From Marisa cornuarietis (taxonomy: Eukaryota > Mollusca > Gastropoda > Architaenioglossa > Ampullariidae), in NCBI GenBank assembly GCA_004794655.1, contig SMMW01000080.1, positions 124,001 through 188,000 on the forward strand: a stretch of 64,000 bases of DNA, given 5' to 3'. Of this stretch, positions 50,412 through 61,070 are shown piece after piece (position 1 is the first letter of the stretch; every line of letters starts with the position of its first letter). A model generated the notes under the pieces. The model ran no database searches and was not told the origin of the DNA. It was given only the letters and a program-made list of their open reading frames with translations. Both the position numbers and the translations under genes were made by a program.

Positions 50412-51088
50412 TCCCCGACACTTAATCCCCAAACACTTAATCCTCAAAATGAAATTTCAACTAAAAAAATTATGAAGTGAATGAAAAATTTAATTCAAAT
50501 TCAAATAATTATTTTCATGTAAACATCAAAATAAGTTTGACAATTAAAATAATACTTAACTTCAACATCTATAACATTAGTTAAAGTTCATATGAGCTAT
50601 TAAATTCAATGTTGTTCAACAATATGATATGAAAAGTGTTGTTAATCAATATGACAGGTAAGCTAATGATCGGAGGTACAGAAGAGAATCCATTGCCTCA
50701 TATCGCTGTACAATGTTGCTAATTCTCATGGCAAATTCAGCCGACTTCCTCCTTGGAGGTTTCTCTCTCCCAGCGCATGACTGTAAAACAGATGCCTTGT
50801 GTAGCTGACAATCCTTACGTAGACCATCAAGGAATGTCCACATTGTTGGATGGTGACAGGAGAAGAGAGATTAACTCATTAGAGTTACCACGCGACACAT
50901 TTCTCTTACGGTTATAATATTTCAAGTTCACAAAATAGCAGTTTTGAGTGTTGTGTCGCGATTTGAGGATTTTTGAGGATTAAGTGTCTGGGGATTAAGT
51001 GGCTAGGGATTAAATGTCTAGGGGATTAAGTGTTGGGGACTAAGTGTCGGGGATTAAATGTCTGGGGATTAAGTGTCCGGTCACCCCT
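50412..51088 (-). mobile_element. Mutator-like (MULE) element remnant with multimeric ends
   Basis: The right end (50960-51088) carries about seven head-to-tail copies of a 14-17 base unit, GGGGATTAAGTGTC or variants. The left end (50412-50452) carries two to three in inverted orientation, so the ends form long inverted repeats built from short units. Between them, 50843-50646 on the minus strand encodes WTFLDGLRKDCQL... KPPRRKSAEFAMRISNIVQ...YLRSLAYL, resembling the C-terminal end of MULE/FLYWCH-associated transposases (HP-WTF-...-LRKE, YRD...RI..IV..Y...D.L.YLR.IA). Only the last 65 residues or so remain. Confidence 0.65.
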
Positions 51089-51424
51089 AATTCTGGCCTG
51101 GTATTTCTCTGCAATTTTCTCCATCATGCTAAGTTTTACAAAATGTATCCACATTTCAGTTGTTCCCTTCTGATCATATTTGCTAACTGTGTTGGTTCAT
51201 TCTCTGTCATGAAGAGTGCAGCATTGTTTGTATGTGACTGCTGGTCAGTCCACTTGTCACTTTAGTCATTATCACATTTATTATCATAATCAGGATGCTT
51301 GTATCATACAGAATGCCAGTATGTGGCCAAGTTCTCTGCTAAGAATTAAGAACACAAAAATAAAAGTTGATGGGGTAAAGCTCTTGGAAAATTTATTACT
51401 TTCTTTACCTCTCCCTATCTACAG

Positions 51425-51480
51425 GAGAGATGCAGAAGATATTTCTGGAACAAGCGGATCAAGCAGTTATGTGGAGAATG
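51425..51480 (+). other. Isolated candidate exon, 56 bases
   Basis: A strong pyrimidine-rich acceptor (TTTACCTCTCCCTATCTACAG) precedes it and GTAAGT follows. All three plus frames are open; the most protein-like reads RDAEDISGTSGSSSYVEN. No flanking exon was recognised, so it could be a cassette exon of a gene with large introns or chance. Confidence 0.25.
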
Positions 51481-51489
51481 GTAAGTTTC

Positions 51490-53119
51490 ACTGTTCGGGT
51501 CTAGAGTAAAAAAAGGATTCCCCATCAAGTTTTTTAATGCTCCAGTCAAATGCTACAGTTAAATTGTATCAGTGACTGCACATGAAAAGATATCAAGCTA
51601 AAATCAGTGGACTGAGATTCCTGTTTGAATGTTATAAAGTTTAATTAATTACAGTTTATATACCTGATAAGCACTGTGCAGATACCACAGAAATAAATCT
51701 TAAACTTTGACATTTTATATCTCACTGGACACTACGGTGTGAAAGAGATGTGAAGACAGGAAAAAACAAAAGTATAAAAGTATACAAATGCTAAGAGGTC
51801 AGGCACAACAGACATCAGTTATGGTTCACTGAAATAGAAATGGTTTAAATAAATGCAAATAGTTTTTAAAAAATCCACTTTTCATCTTTTAGCAATTTTG
51901 TGAGTTATATGACAGGACATGTATTCTGCAGATTAACTTTCATCTTTTAATGAAAACCTCTATACAAGTGAAACCGGGATTGCACTTTAACTGTGAATGT
52001 TTCAATTTCACTATCGTTGTCAACTAATCCCATCCCACACACAATACTTGTGTTCACGTGAATCTAAATCCTATAATGTGACAGAGCGACTTAGGTAAGC
52101 CAACAGTTCTCGCTCCTTGAACTTGGATGGTGACATAAGAAAGCTGACAAGTGTCACCCAAGTTAAGCACCCGCTGTAGGAGGTAATCTTTTCATTCAAC
52201 TTTGCGCGTCCCAAAAGGCTGACAACAGGCAATTGCTTAAGTATGAGCAGGCGTGTACCCGGAGAAAATACGTGGGTGTCCAGGGATTTTTAATTTCTCT
52301 CTTTTTTTTTAACCGGTGTCAGCTACAAGTGTAGTGAGCATGTAAAGAAAGTGGTTTCTGTGCGTATTTGGGTGGGAAATTGTTTTTTTTCTATCTGTCG
52401 ACAAGTACACACCATTTTGATGTATTGGGCTCGAACTTACAAGCTTATAGGTAAACACGCATGCCTACACACACGCAATCACACAAATAAGACACATTCT
52501 CACGTATGCACGTGTACGAACGCATATATACTTTTAAAAAAATTAGATGCTATGTTTTCCATTCCCATATTCAAAAAACAAACTTTTTGGACAAATCCCA
52601 ACACTACGTTATTATTTTCACTGACGCTTTTAGTATACAAAGAAAAAAAAACCTCCACTCATTTAACATTCCTATGCTAGTTCTCCACCCGGTATCGAGC
52701 CTACTTAGCACCTAGTTGGAAGGAGCGTCTGACAGTTAACAGTTTGTAAAAGGCAGTGTCACACCTACAGCTATGTGAGCAAACAGGGTTTGTACCTCCA
52801 CATAAACCAAGAAACGCTGCGAGAGCCGACACATGGCAAGTTGAACAAAGTATAGACGCATGCCATTCATTCAAAGTCCCATGCCGCGAGAAGCAAGCAT
52901 GTTGCTAGTGAGAAGAAACAGCAAATGACTGCCAGTGGTAATCAGACTTCAAGTCTCTGTTTATACTCACTCGGGTTTGGCGAAAATGTCCAAAAGTCAC
53001 TCTTCCGTCTGGTTTTTTTTTTCCCCCCCGTCCAGAGAAAAACCGAATCACTCCGATGTGCCGTGTTTAACTCGTGTGTGAAAAGGGGGGAGACGGCATG
53101 CCTTTATCCAGCAGCGCGC
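51490..53119. other. Non-coding stretch, no gene recognised
   Basis: No exon or known repeat family was identified. A small imperfect hairpin lies near 52120-52168. From about 52.9 kb composition becomes GC-richer towards the CRE-containing repeats. Confidence 0.4.
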
Positions 53120-53201
53120 GCAGCGCGTGACGTCACACTACAGTGCCGAGTGGCTTGCCTGCTCTAGTCTTAGTCTCAGGTATCAAAGAAATCATTAAAA
53201 G

Positions 53202-53235
<34 letters not shown>

Positions 53236-53434
53236 CGTCACCCGTACAAAGCAGAGTGGCTCGCCTGCTCTAGTCTTCAGTCTCAGGTATTAAAGAAATC
53301 GTTAATAAGTTGTGTGAGTATGCGTGTGTGTGTGTGTGAGAGAGAGAGAGAGACGTCACACGTACAATGCCGATCGAGTGGCTTGCCTGCTCTATAGTCT
53401 TCAGTCTCAGGTATCAAAGAAATCATTAACAAGT

Positions 53435-53468
<34 letters not shown>

Positions 53469-53470
53469 CT
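53120..53470. repeat. Three-copy minisatellite with CRE-like TGACGTCA in each unit
   Basis: Three units of about 105-118 bases, each with a palindromic CRE or near-CRE (TGACGTCA at 53128 and 53233, AGACGTCA at 53351), then GTGGCTYGCCTGCTCTA, GTCTCAGGTATYAAAG and AAATCRTTAA, then a GT or GT/GA run. The GC-rich sequence just before unit 1 (GCGCGCGCAGCGCG) adds to a promoter-like look. Copy number here is three; the function is unknown. Confidence 0.8.
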
Positions 53471-53932
53471 GATGTTCATTTTTTTAAAGTAAAGGACGTA
53501 TAGGTTCCAGAAGCCGATGAACCTACAGGACGTTCACGAGTGGCCCACAGTGTTTAAAGCACGGAAGGCGGAGCCCAACGCTCACCTTCCAACATTTTAT
53601 ACATTATTACATCTCTTCTGTTTAGTCAGGTGTTCCTGTCACAGGCCTGAGAGGCATCCGTCTGCTCAGAAGTCGGGCGCCCGCTCCTTATATTTTTTCT
53701 GTTTTTTTTTTAATTGTAAGTACTGAATCTTGATAATTTTTTTCTTAGTTTAATTTGTGATGGAACCGTACAAATCACCTCAGACTATTTCTATCAAGGC
53801 ACATTTGCATGTTCTGAAGGAGAATGGCTTAGTCGTAGACTCTGTGTAACAAGACCACGTTCAGAGACAATTAAAAGCAAAATCCTGAGACAAACCCGAT
53901 AAGTATCTGGTCATGGGAAGGAAGAGAAGGTT

Positions 53933-54077
53933 AATTGGTGTCTAACGCCAACCCAGCGACTAAGGCTGTATCAATGAAAAAGCAGCTGGCCGAGAAAAGA
54001 ACAGGCAGGGTGCTTACGACAGAATCCGAACCCTGGACAGATGAATGGTATCACCGTTGCGCCATACGATCGCGTAA
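53933..54077 (-). mobile_element. tRNA-derived SINE, copy 2
   Basis: Minus strand: A-box-like TGGCGCAACGGTGATACC, B-box-like GGGTTCGGATTC, then body CACCCTGCCTGTTCTTTTCTC and 3' end GCTGGGTTGGCGTTAGAC, CACCAATTAACC. It shares head, body and end with 9690-9863. Confidence 0.75.
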
Positions 54078-54483
54078 CATGTCACGGGTAACCGTACCTA
54101 CAATCTACGGCGAATGTAAAACATTACAACCACCAGCCACCAACCACAAGGCGCTAGGAGCAGATAACTCGATCAGTGCTTCTGCTGAAGGTCTTACAGA
54201 GTTACAGTCGCATAGCAGGAAGCCAGCCTACCGCGTTGTCTAGAACGGTGAAATGCGAGATTAGTTTTCACTGCCATGATTGTAGGCTGGTAATAGCAGG
54301 TCCATTTCCACCATTAGTAGAAATAGGAAGTTACCTAGGAAGCAAGCACTGAGAGGGGCGCAGAGATGTCAGCGTTTTTTTTTATTTGTTTGTTTTGTTT
54401 TTGTAAGCGATGGACGATGCTAGGACACTGCGTACATGACTGGTCTGCAGCAGATAGTCGAGGGATTAGAGTACTGGCGCCGG

Positions 54484-54934
54484 TGCCACGATCTATGGCT
54501 TTGCTAAGCTACCACTTTGCCTCTCACAGTGCGCATGCACAGGGGGCGTTGTATAGTATTATACCGTGCTAATATAGTACGCACAGACTGATTTTTAATT
54601 AGTTTGAACGAAATGTGTTATGTGAAGTAATCGTTCGTCGGCTGTTATTGTCGGTTAGCGATACAAATGACCGATCGTACATAGAAGTCAAGGGAAGTAA
54701 TTCAGTCCTTTTGACTACTTAGATTTCATTCTTTATTTCCGCACTACATAGTATACACAGATACAAGATGTAATAAAATACATACGTTTATGAATATGTA
54801 CTGCATAGCTTAAAATGCTCGCAAACCTTTCCAGAATATGACAAACCCGTCATGTGGTGGACATGATCTGTTGACCCCTGCGCATGCGCACTGTGAGAGG
54901 CAAAGTGGTAGCTTAGGCAAAGCCATAGATCGTG
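54484..54934. mobile_element. Fold-back element: inverted arms of about 55-60 bases
   Basis: The left arm (about 54484-54545) reads ACGATCTATGGCTTTGCTAAG then CTACCACTTTGCCTCTCACAG and GCGCATGC. The right arm (about 54875-54934) is its reverse complement with one extra base. About 330 bases lie between. No transposase is visible. Fold-back transposon, MITE or locally inverted duplication are all possible. Confidence 0.8.
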
Positions 54935-56527
54935 ACAGCGGAACAGAGAGGAGCGCCGACTTGATGCCGTGGTACACAGAGAACGTCTCTCAGTCCACCC
55001 AGTTGTCGGGAACGAGTACGCCAGCGAGAGAGAAAGAAGTTAGACATCCCTTCACAAAAAAAAAAAAAAAACTAGCCCAAGAAAAGGCTATAATGCCTCG
55101 TCTCCCAACGACCTAAAAAGGAGTTAGGAAACGACCTTTACCTCTTATGTGATTGCTCATGATTCATGTAAATGATAGCTGCATAAAATCTGTTGATTTC
55201 ACAATTCTAAACGTAGAGTTATTAAATCATGCAGACATGATGCGAATGTGTTGCACCGTTCAGTCAACAGTGCGTTGTGTTCAGATACCCATTCCTATTA
55301 GTCTGCAGCAATACAATACATCTTTATTGTCTATGTCTGGTCACAACAGAGATAGAAATTTTCCTTTGTTGCTGGGAGCTCCCACAATTAACTGAAGAAA
55401 AGGATACATAATAAACTGAAGAGATTACGATCACACCTCATACACTCATGCAGTTACACTCAGGCAACAAATCATTCATTTTTTTCTTAAACTATAAAAT
55501 GTTTTCTTGATAAGTATGCCGCAGATACCATCTGGATATATATTAGAAAGCTATTATAAATAATGAGATTCAGATATGTGATTTGTTATGGAAGCCGTAC
55601 TTTTTTTAAAAAAATTAAACGGCTGCTTTAAAGACAGTTCCTACCATTAAAGATCGGAACGGTCTTCATTTGTCCCCTAATTGTTTTCTCTCCGTCTCTC
55701 TCGTCTTTTTCGGGTATTTCCTTCCTTTCCTCTTTCCTTGTGGTTTCAATGTGTTCGGAAGGATTGTGTTCAGCATTCAAAGAGAAAGAAGCCTTGAGGG
55801 GCATGAGTGACAGGGAAATTCTTGTCCATCTCATACAAATCACACATTTCATACAAATCACGCATCTCATACAAACACATCTCATACAAATCACGAATCT
55901 CATAATCTCATACAATAAAAAATGATTGTCTCGAAAAAGGTCTCTTAAAAACAACCATGCTTAAATATAGAAACTCATAATTTACGTTAAAAAGGGTTTA
56001 TTCTTCGTTATTCATTTTTTCTTGTTTTTTTTGTAACAAATCTGCTTGAAAAGGGCACAGGATGTACAAATTTCGAAAAAATCGTTTTGTAATATATAAT
56101 CAGATTCTGCTGCTAGGCGAAGTATGCAGTTCCCTAGGAAGCAGAAACGGTCTGTGATTTTAAGTAAAAAACATCGTTCTAGTGAATAATATGTACACAT
56201 ATTTGCTAGGTATTTGTCTACAAATATGAAATCATGATAGATTAGCTATTTTTCAAATAATTTAAATAATGTATATAGGCTAAAATAATACCAGGGAGGA
56301 TTGTCGCGATTTGATTTGCAAGCATACATGCAGCAGTGGACAGCATATCATGAATCCCGAAGAAGTTCTAATCTGAGTTGTCCGATATAAATTATCAGGT
56401 ACTAAACTAAACCTGCACTGTCATTTTGAATTTCAACGACTGTAACATTTTCTCTGCCAGTGGAGAAGAATGTTTGTAAAAGCGGAAATTAATAAAAATT
56501 TATTTGAGATTAGTTGCTCTGGCCACC
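54935..56527. other. Non-coding stretch, no gene recognised
   Basis: No exon supported. Contains a short A16 run near 55057-55072 and a local array of ATCTCATACAAATCAC-like units at about 55828-55910 (four or five imperfect copies). Confidence 0.4.
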
Positions 56528-56614
56528 ATGTTTGATGAGCATGACCTGGTAGCTTCACCAACTCGGAAAGAACTAATAAATCTCTTTACCCAACAAAAAG
56601 CAGAGAAAGTGTGA
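56528..56614 (+). CDS. Possible 28-residue small ORF with strong start context
   Basis: GCCACC directly precedes the ATG, a full Kozak match. The frame reads MFDEHDLVASPTRKELIN, then LFTQQKAEKV and TGA. Function unknown. It has no splice sites or neighbours to support it and may be chance or a transposon remnant. Confidence 0.15.
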   Translation: MFDEHDLVASPTRKELINLFTQQKAEKV

Positions 56615-56856
56615 TGACCAAAACATAAATTAACTGTTGAACAGGTTGTAGTTGCTTGATACACTGAAGACTGTCATTGGCTGCATATTTTAATGTTTTA
56701 ATTAAGGTCTTAAATAAGTATTATGTATATATAAATATAATTAATATAACATAAACCCCCAAATTTTATCTTTCTCTCATACGAGTATTTAAGGGACGAT
56801 CGACATACTCAGGAAACATGATTTGAGGTCCTTTTTTAACACTTTAGTGACGGACG

Positions 56857-56858
56857 GA

Positions 56859-56890
<32 letters not shown>
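56857..56890. repeat. (GAAA)n microsatellite
   Basis: About eight uninterrupted GAAA units. Confidence 0.9.
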
Positions 56891-56891
<1 letters not shown>

Positions 56892-57479
56892 GAGTGAACG
56901 GATGAACGAGTTCCTGAATGAAGGATGGGCAGAAAGAGAAGAAAAAAAAGAAGTGGATGATGAGATGGTGTCGGTGACTGCGATAGCGATGAGGACGTGA
57001 AATGGTGATTTATAAGGCGCCTGCATCTGTGGGAGGCAATCTCCCAGAGACTGTCAGCACCAGTCATCGTCTGTCAGGTCGGACAACATTGTCTCGAACA
57101 CACTACAACATTCAAGGGCCTGCAGGTGCTTGGATTGTGGAAGGTCGGGGGAAAAATAAAGTGCTTCTGTCAACCTTTGCTGGCGTTTCATAGTGTTATG
57201 AGCTGCTGAAAGGTAATTTTTCTTTCACTATCCATCCTTTTTTTAAGGGGGGGGGGGCCTTTATGTAGAGTGTAGTTTCTAAGGGATCTTCAAATGAGCA
57301 CAGAAGAAGCAGCCATTCTGCAGCCAGGTAATGTTGTCTATTAGTGTTGACTCTTCATACGGACCTGTTCATATGCAAAAAGGTAAGATAGAAAGGTAAG
57401 GGGTCCCATGTTTATTGGCCCTTGTGGACGGTGACTTATAAGTGGTTCATCGTATTAAGTCACATTATAGGCGAAACCT

Positions 57480-57965
57480 AACCCTTTCCTTCCACTGCCT
57501 TTTATGTCATCTGATTAATCAAGTAACAAGGGAGCGGGTAGCAAGAGTTAGAGCAATGGCATCCGAGCCCGAAGGCGAGCACACTAGCCGGATACCCGTG
57601 TGACGCAACGTACTTACCCCAGTTGTCCCAGTTGCGGCGTGGGGAAATGAGATGGGCACCCCTTCCACAGCTTGTCCCGAGATAAATGAGGGCTCCTAAC
57701 ACCCAACTCCCTTAGGACCGAAAGGTCACGGGACTTCCTTTTCAAATCCTGCAGGAGACATCAAATCATGACATCATGTTTGTACCCTTACACTGCACAC
57801 CTGTTTTCCCAGTAGATGACTTCTCAGCTAAAAAATATCCTCGTACAAAATCATCCCGTTATCTGGGTTGTTGACCTCTTTCTATTCCCGGTGAAGTTTG
57901 TAGGTGCGTGTCTCCGGAATAAACGAGGGTTATTAGCACCCCACTATACCTTAAAGAGGATACCA
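57480..57965. repeat. Unclassified repeat with two related 45-base blocks
   Basis: Two blocks about 240 bases apart share a pattern of GATAAAYGAGGG, TARCACCC-ACT and CCTTA (about 57680-57720 and 57915-57960). The first block is embedded in a GC-richer stretch with GAGCCCGAAGGCGAGCACAC. Looks like an interspersed element but has no clear tRNA boxes or terminal repeats. Confidence 0.35.
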
Positions 57966-58980
57966 GCTGTCAGTAGTGACGACAGCCATTCTACGAGAAA
58001 ATCTTCGCTGATACTCTTTTCGCAAGATTTTCACAAAAGTAAGCAGGCTGAATGTGTCTGCGCACCTACAGACGTTTCCACACACGTGAAGATAAAGATG
58101 GCGTCTACTGAACAGTAGGAAGCAGGACAATCATCCGTCCACCATCTTTTCCCCAAACAAAACCTGTGATCCTACCTCTCTTCTTTAACACAGCCAAGAG
58201 CAAGTGTTTGCTTTAGGACAAAAGTGCTTTTGCTTTTTTAATATTAAAACACGATACATTCTGTATGATCTCAGAGTCTAGGTCCAACCCTAGGCATACC
58301 TCTTCGTGTAAGATTCACAAGTTGTTGATACAGTGTGATGAGAAGGACATGATTAAGGTCTTTTGACTTTTGAAGTCGTCATTTTCACAGTTTCTCGATG
58401 TCTTCAGTCGACCAGCTAATGAATGTGTTTCGTAGGTTTCCTCCACGAATGCAAACTCTACTTTCTGTGAAACTAGCTTTGCAGCTGAAGGTGAGATTCT
58501 TGGGACTTTGCTGGGACCAGAAAATCTACACGTACACTTTAATGTGTAAAGTCTAAGCAGGAACTGCGTTCTCACGTGGATCAGAGTTAATTTGAAATAG
58601 TGTCGAGGCTGTAACATGCCAGTCCTGCCGATAACCTCGCATGTGCTGCGTTCCGCAAAAAAGGGCGTTCATCATGGATGCTCACAGTTATGTCCCCATG
58701 GTCTTTGGTGCCGACCGCGGTTACAGCTCCTGCCTTCGCAAATAGGGAGATCATCAATTGTGACAACTGCCATCAGTTATTCTAACTGCTGTAACTACAC
58801 ATAACTATTGACTTGAAATACAGTGGTTGTCGACTGTTCTGTACACTTTTGCAGACACAACGGGTCACGAAGTCCGTCTCAGCCCAGTGCTGCAATCCGC
58901 GCATGCATACCGAAGACCTTTCTCAGACACACAGGTCAGTGGTTTCAGGTAGCAAGGTAGTCAATTATGGGGAAGGATTT
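57966..58980. other. Non-coding stretch, no gene recognised
   Basis: No exon, RNA gene or repeat could be supported. Confidence 0.4.
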
Positions 58981-58984
58981 ACAG

Positions 58985-59265
58985 ACAGCACGTACAAAGG
59001 TCAGGAGAGAGAAGGAGGAAGAAAGAAACTGAAAGAGATTAGAGAATGTGAAGAGAAAGAGAGAGAGAGACTAGAAAATGTGAAAAGAGAGAGACTAGAG
59101 AATGTGAAGAGAGGGAAGAGGGAAGGGAGTGAGAGATTAAACCAAAAAAGCGCTTGAGAAGGTGAAAGTGAAGGAGATAGAGAGAGCATAGGGTGAGTGA
59201 AAAAGAGATGAGAAAGAATAAAGGAAAGTAAAGAGAAAGGGGTGGTGAGAAAGATGTGGAAGAGA
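58985..59265. repeat. Purine-rich (GA) tract
   Basis: About 280 bases of almost pure purine on the plus strand, with repeated GAGA and a short duplicated block GAGAGACTAGARAATGTGAA (59064-59106). The long open frames across it follow from this composition. Confidence 0.7.
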
Positions 59266-59760
59266 CAATAATAATTATTACGAGGATGGTAAAATTAGCA
59301 AAACATGGTATTTTTATATATAGCCTTCGCCCTATAAATGGCTATAGAGAGGAGGAGAGACAGAGTAAAAGACATGGCGAGAGGGAGAGGGGGTGATTGA
59401 GAGACCGAGAGATAAATCGACAAGACGAGAGCGCAAAAATACCGAAGCCTCGGGAGATTTTCAAGGGTGGCTGATGGTAAATAACTACATAACATAGTAT
59501 GCTTGCTATTTATTAGGTATAGAAATTGACCAAACTGCAAAACTAAGACAGGTCTGGAAACATAATACTCAAATCGATTGAACGTCCACAAAGCCCCATT
59601 GTGCGGCACAAAACATTGTTCCTGCCCGTGACCACTGTGGAATTCCACAATTTCCCTTAGCCTTATGACAAAGGAATGAAAAGAAAGAAAAGGAAATAAA
59701 AAAAACCATGTTCAGAAATTGCCACTCTACTTTCTCCATTGTTCCTTCTGTTTCATTTAG

Positions 59761-60028
59761 CACAAGCCCCTACAGGGAATGTCTGCTGCCACAGGTGTTT
59801 TCCCACGACCATGACAAAGTGTGATCGAGCCGAGACTTCGGGAGACGAGTTTTTGAGTACACCTGACTGGCAGGCTGCAGCAGGTGAAAGGAAGGAAGGG
59901 AGGGTGTGTGTGGGAGAGAGAGAGAGAAAACTGCCCCGCTCAATACTAGACGCGCCCAGGGCAAAGCAAAAAACATGTGATGTTTGCAGTAGTTGTCACA
60001 CTGGCTTTGGCGGCATGTCTGCCTCCAG
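59761..60028 (+). other. Isolated candidate exon, 268 bases
   Basis: Preceded by a good acceptor (CTTCTGTTTCATTTAG) and followed by CCAG|GTAACA. One frame is open throughout and cysteine-rich (VCCHRCFPTT ... KTCDVCSSCHTGFGG). No homologue recognised; part is low-complexity (GA-rich). It could be an untranslated or coding exon of an unseen gene. Confidence 0.2.
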
Positions 60029-60196
60029 GTAACAAAATTCAAGCCCTGTTTCAGGGGACGAAAACGTCCCTACACTGACAGCTTGAAATTACTTAGCTGG
60101 TTGGTGTGGAGAGAAAAGTGCTTTTTTCAACCATTTCCCAACACTGGGGGATAGCGATATAGGTGATAGTGGTTGTGCGTAATTTGTTAGCATTCA

Positions 60197-60463
60197 GGGG
60201 CCAGTTGCACAACACGTTTCTAAATCTTAAAACTGTTCTAAAGAAGCAAAATCTCTTCTTAGCCATTTTGATGCATTGCAGAAAAACATACAAAAAAATT
60301 GTACTAACAGGACGGAAAGTCAGACTTAAACAACTTTATCTTACTTAAAGCAGTTTTAGTTTTAAAAAGTCTAAAATTGTGGTATGCACTTTAAACTAAT
60401 TATCTAAAAAGAATTAAGGCCTAAAAGTGTTTAAATTTAGAAATGTGTTGTACAACTGGCCCC
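60197..60463. mobile_element. Palindromic MITE, copy 1
   Basis: 267 bases with terminal inverted repeats: left GGGGCCAGTTGCACAACAC, TTTCTAAA; right (reverse complement) GGGGCCAGTTGTACAACACA, TTTCTAAA. The interior is AT-rich with no coding capacity. No clear target-site duplication. Confidence 0.85.
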
Positions 60464-60806
60464 AGATATAAATCTAAGTACATTTTTTATTTTGTTTTTA
60501 GCAGTGGACAGTAAAAGGGTCATCGTCCTAATGCTTTGTCACAGGTCATATCGTCAAATGGTCATATATCAATGTCATGTTAAAGATCTAATGACGTGTA
60601 ATTTTTATACAACTCAGTGTATATAAACTCATTTCAAAATACATGTAATATTTCCCCAAATCTGGGTGAATACTCCTTCCCAACCTTTTGTTCTCTAGGT
60701 CCACGCCAAGAAACATTACATGTACAAATATGTCTAATTAACACATGGATTCAGCTCTATCACTGGCTGAAGCGTTGACAACATAAACTTGTCTATGTAC
60801 AATCCT

Positions 60807-61070
60807 GGCGCTGGTTGCACATGTTTCTAAACCTTAAAACTGTCCTAAAGAAGCACAGTCTCGTCTAAGCCATTTAGATGCATTGCACAAGATCATACAA
60901 AACATTGTACTGACAGGACGGAAAGTCAGACTTAAACAACTTTATCTTACTTAAAGCAAGTTTAGTTTTTAAAATGTTTAAATTGTGGTGTGCATTTTAA
61001 AACTTATTATCTAAAAAGATTTAAGCCCTAAAAGTGTTTAAAATTAGAAATGTGTTGTGCGACTGGCCCC
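60807..61070. mobile_element. Palindromic MITE, copy 2
   Basis: Same element as 60197-60463 in direct orientation, 344 bases away. Shared interior block ACAGGACGGAAAGTCAGAC, TTAAACAACTTTATC. The left end is more decayed (GGCGCTGGTTGCACA). Confidence 0.85.

Noticed and set aside
52120..52170. 5S rRNA-like words (ACTTGGATGG, AAGTTAAGCA)
   Set aside because: The words are in the wrong order and spacing for 5S rRNA; the segment forms a small imperfect hairpin instead.
53345..53470. (GT)n/(GA)n runs as a stand-alone microsatellite
   Set aside because: They are parts of the larger three-copy CRE-containing unit and are reported there.
58985..59265. Long charged ORFs (RERLENVKRE-like)
   Set aside because: Translation of a purine-rich low-complexity tract.
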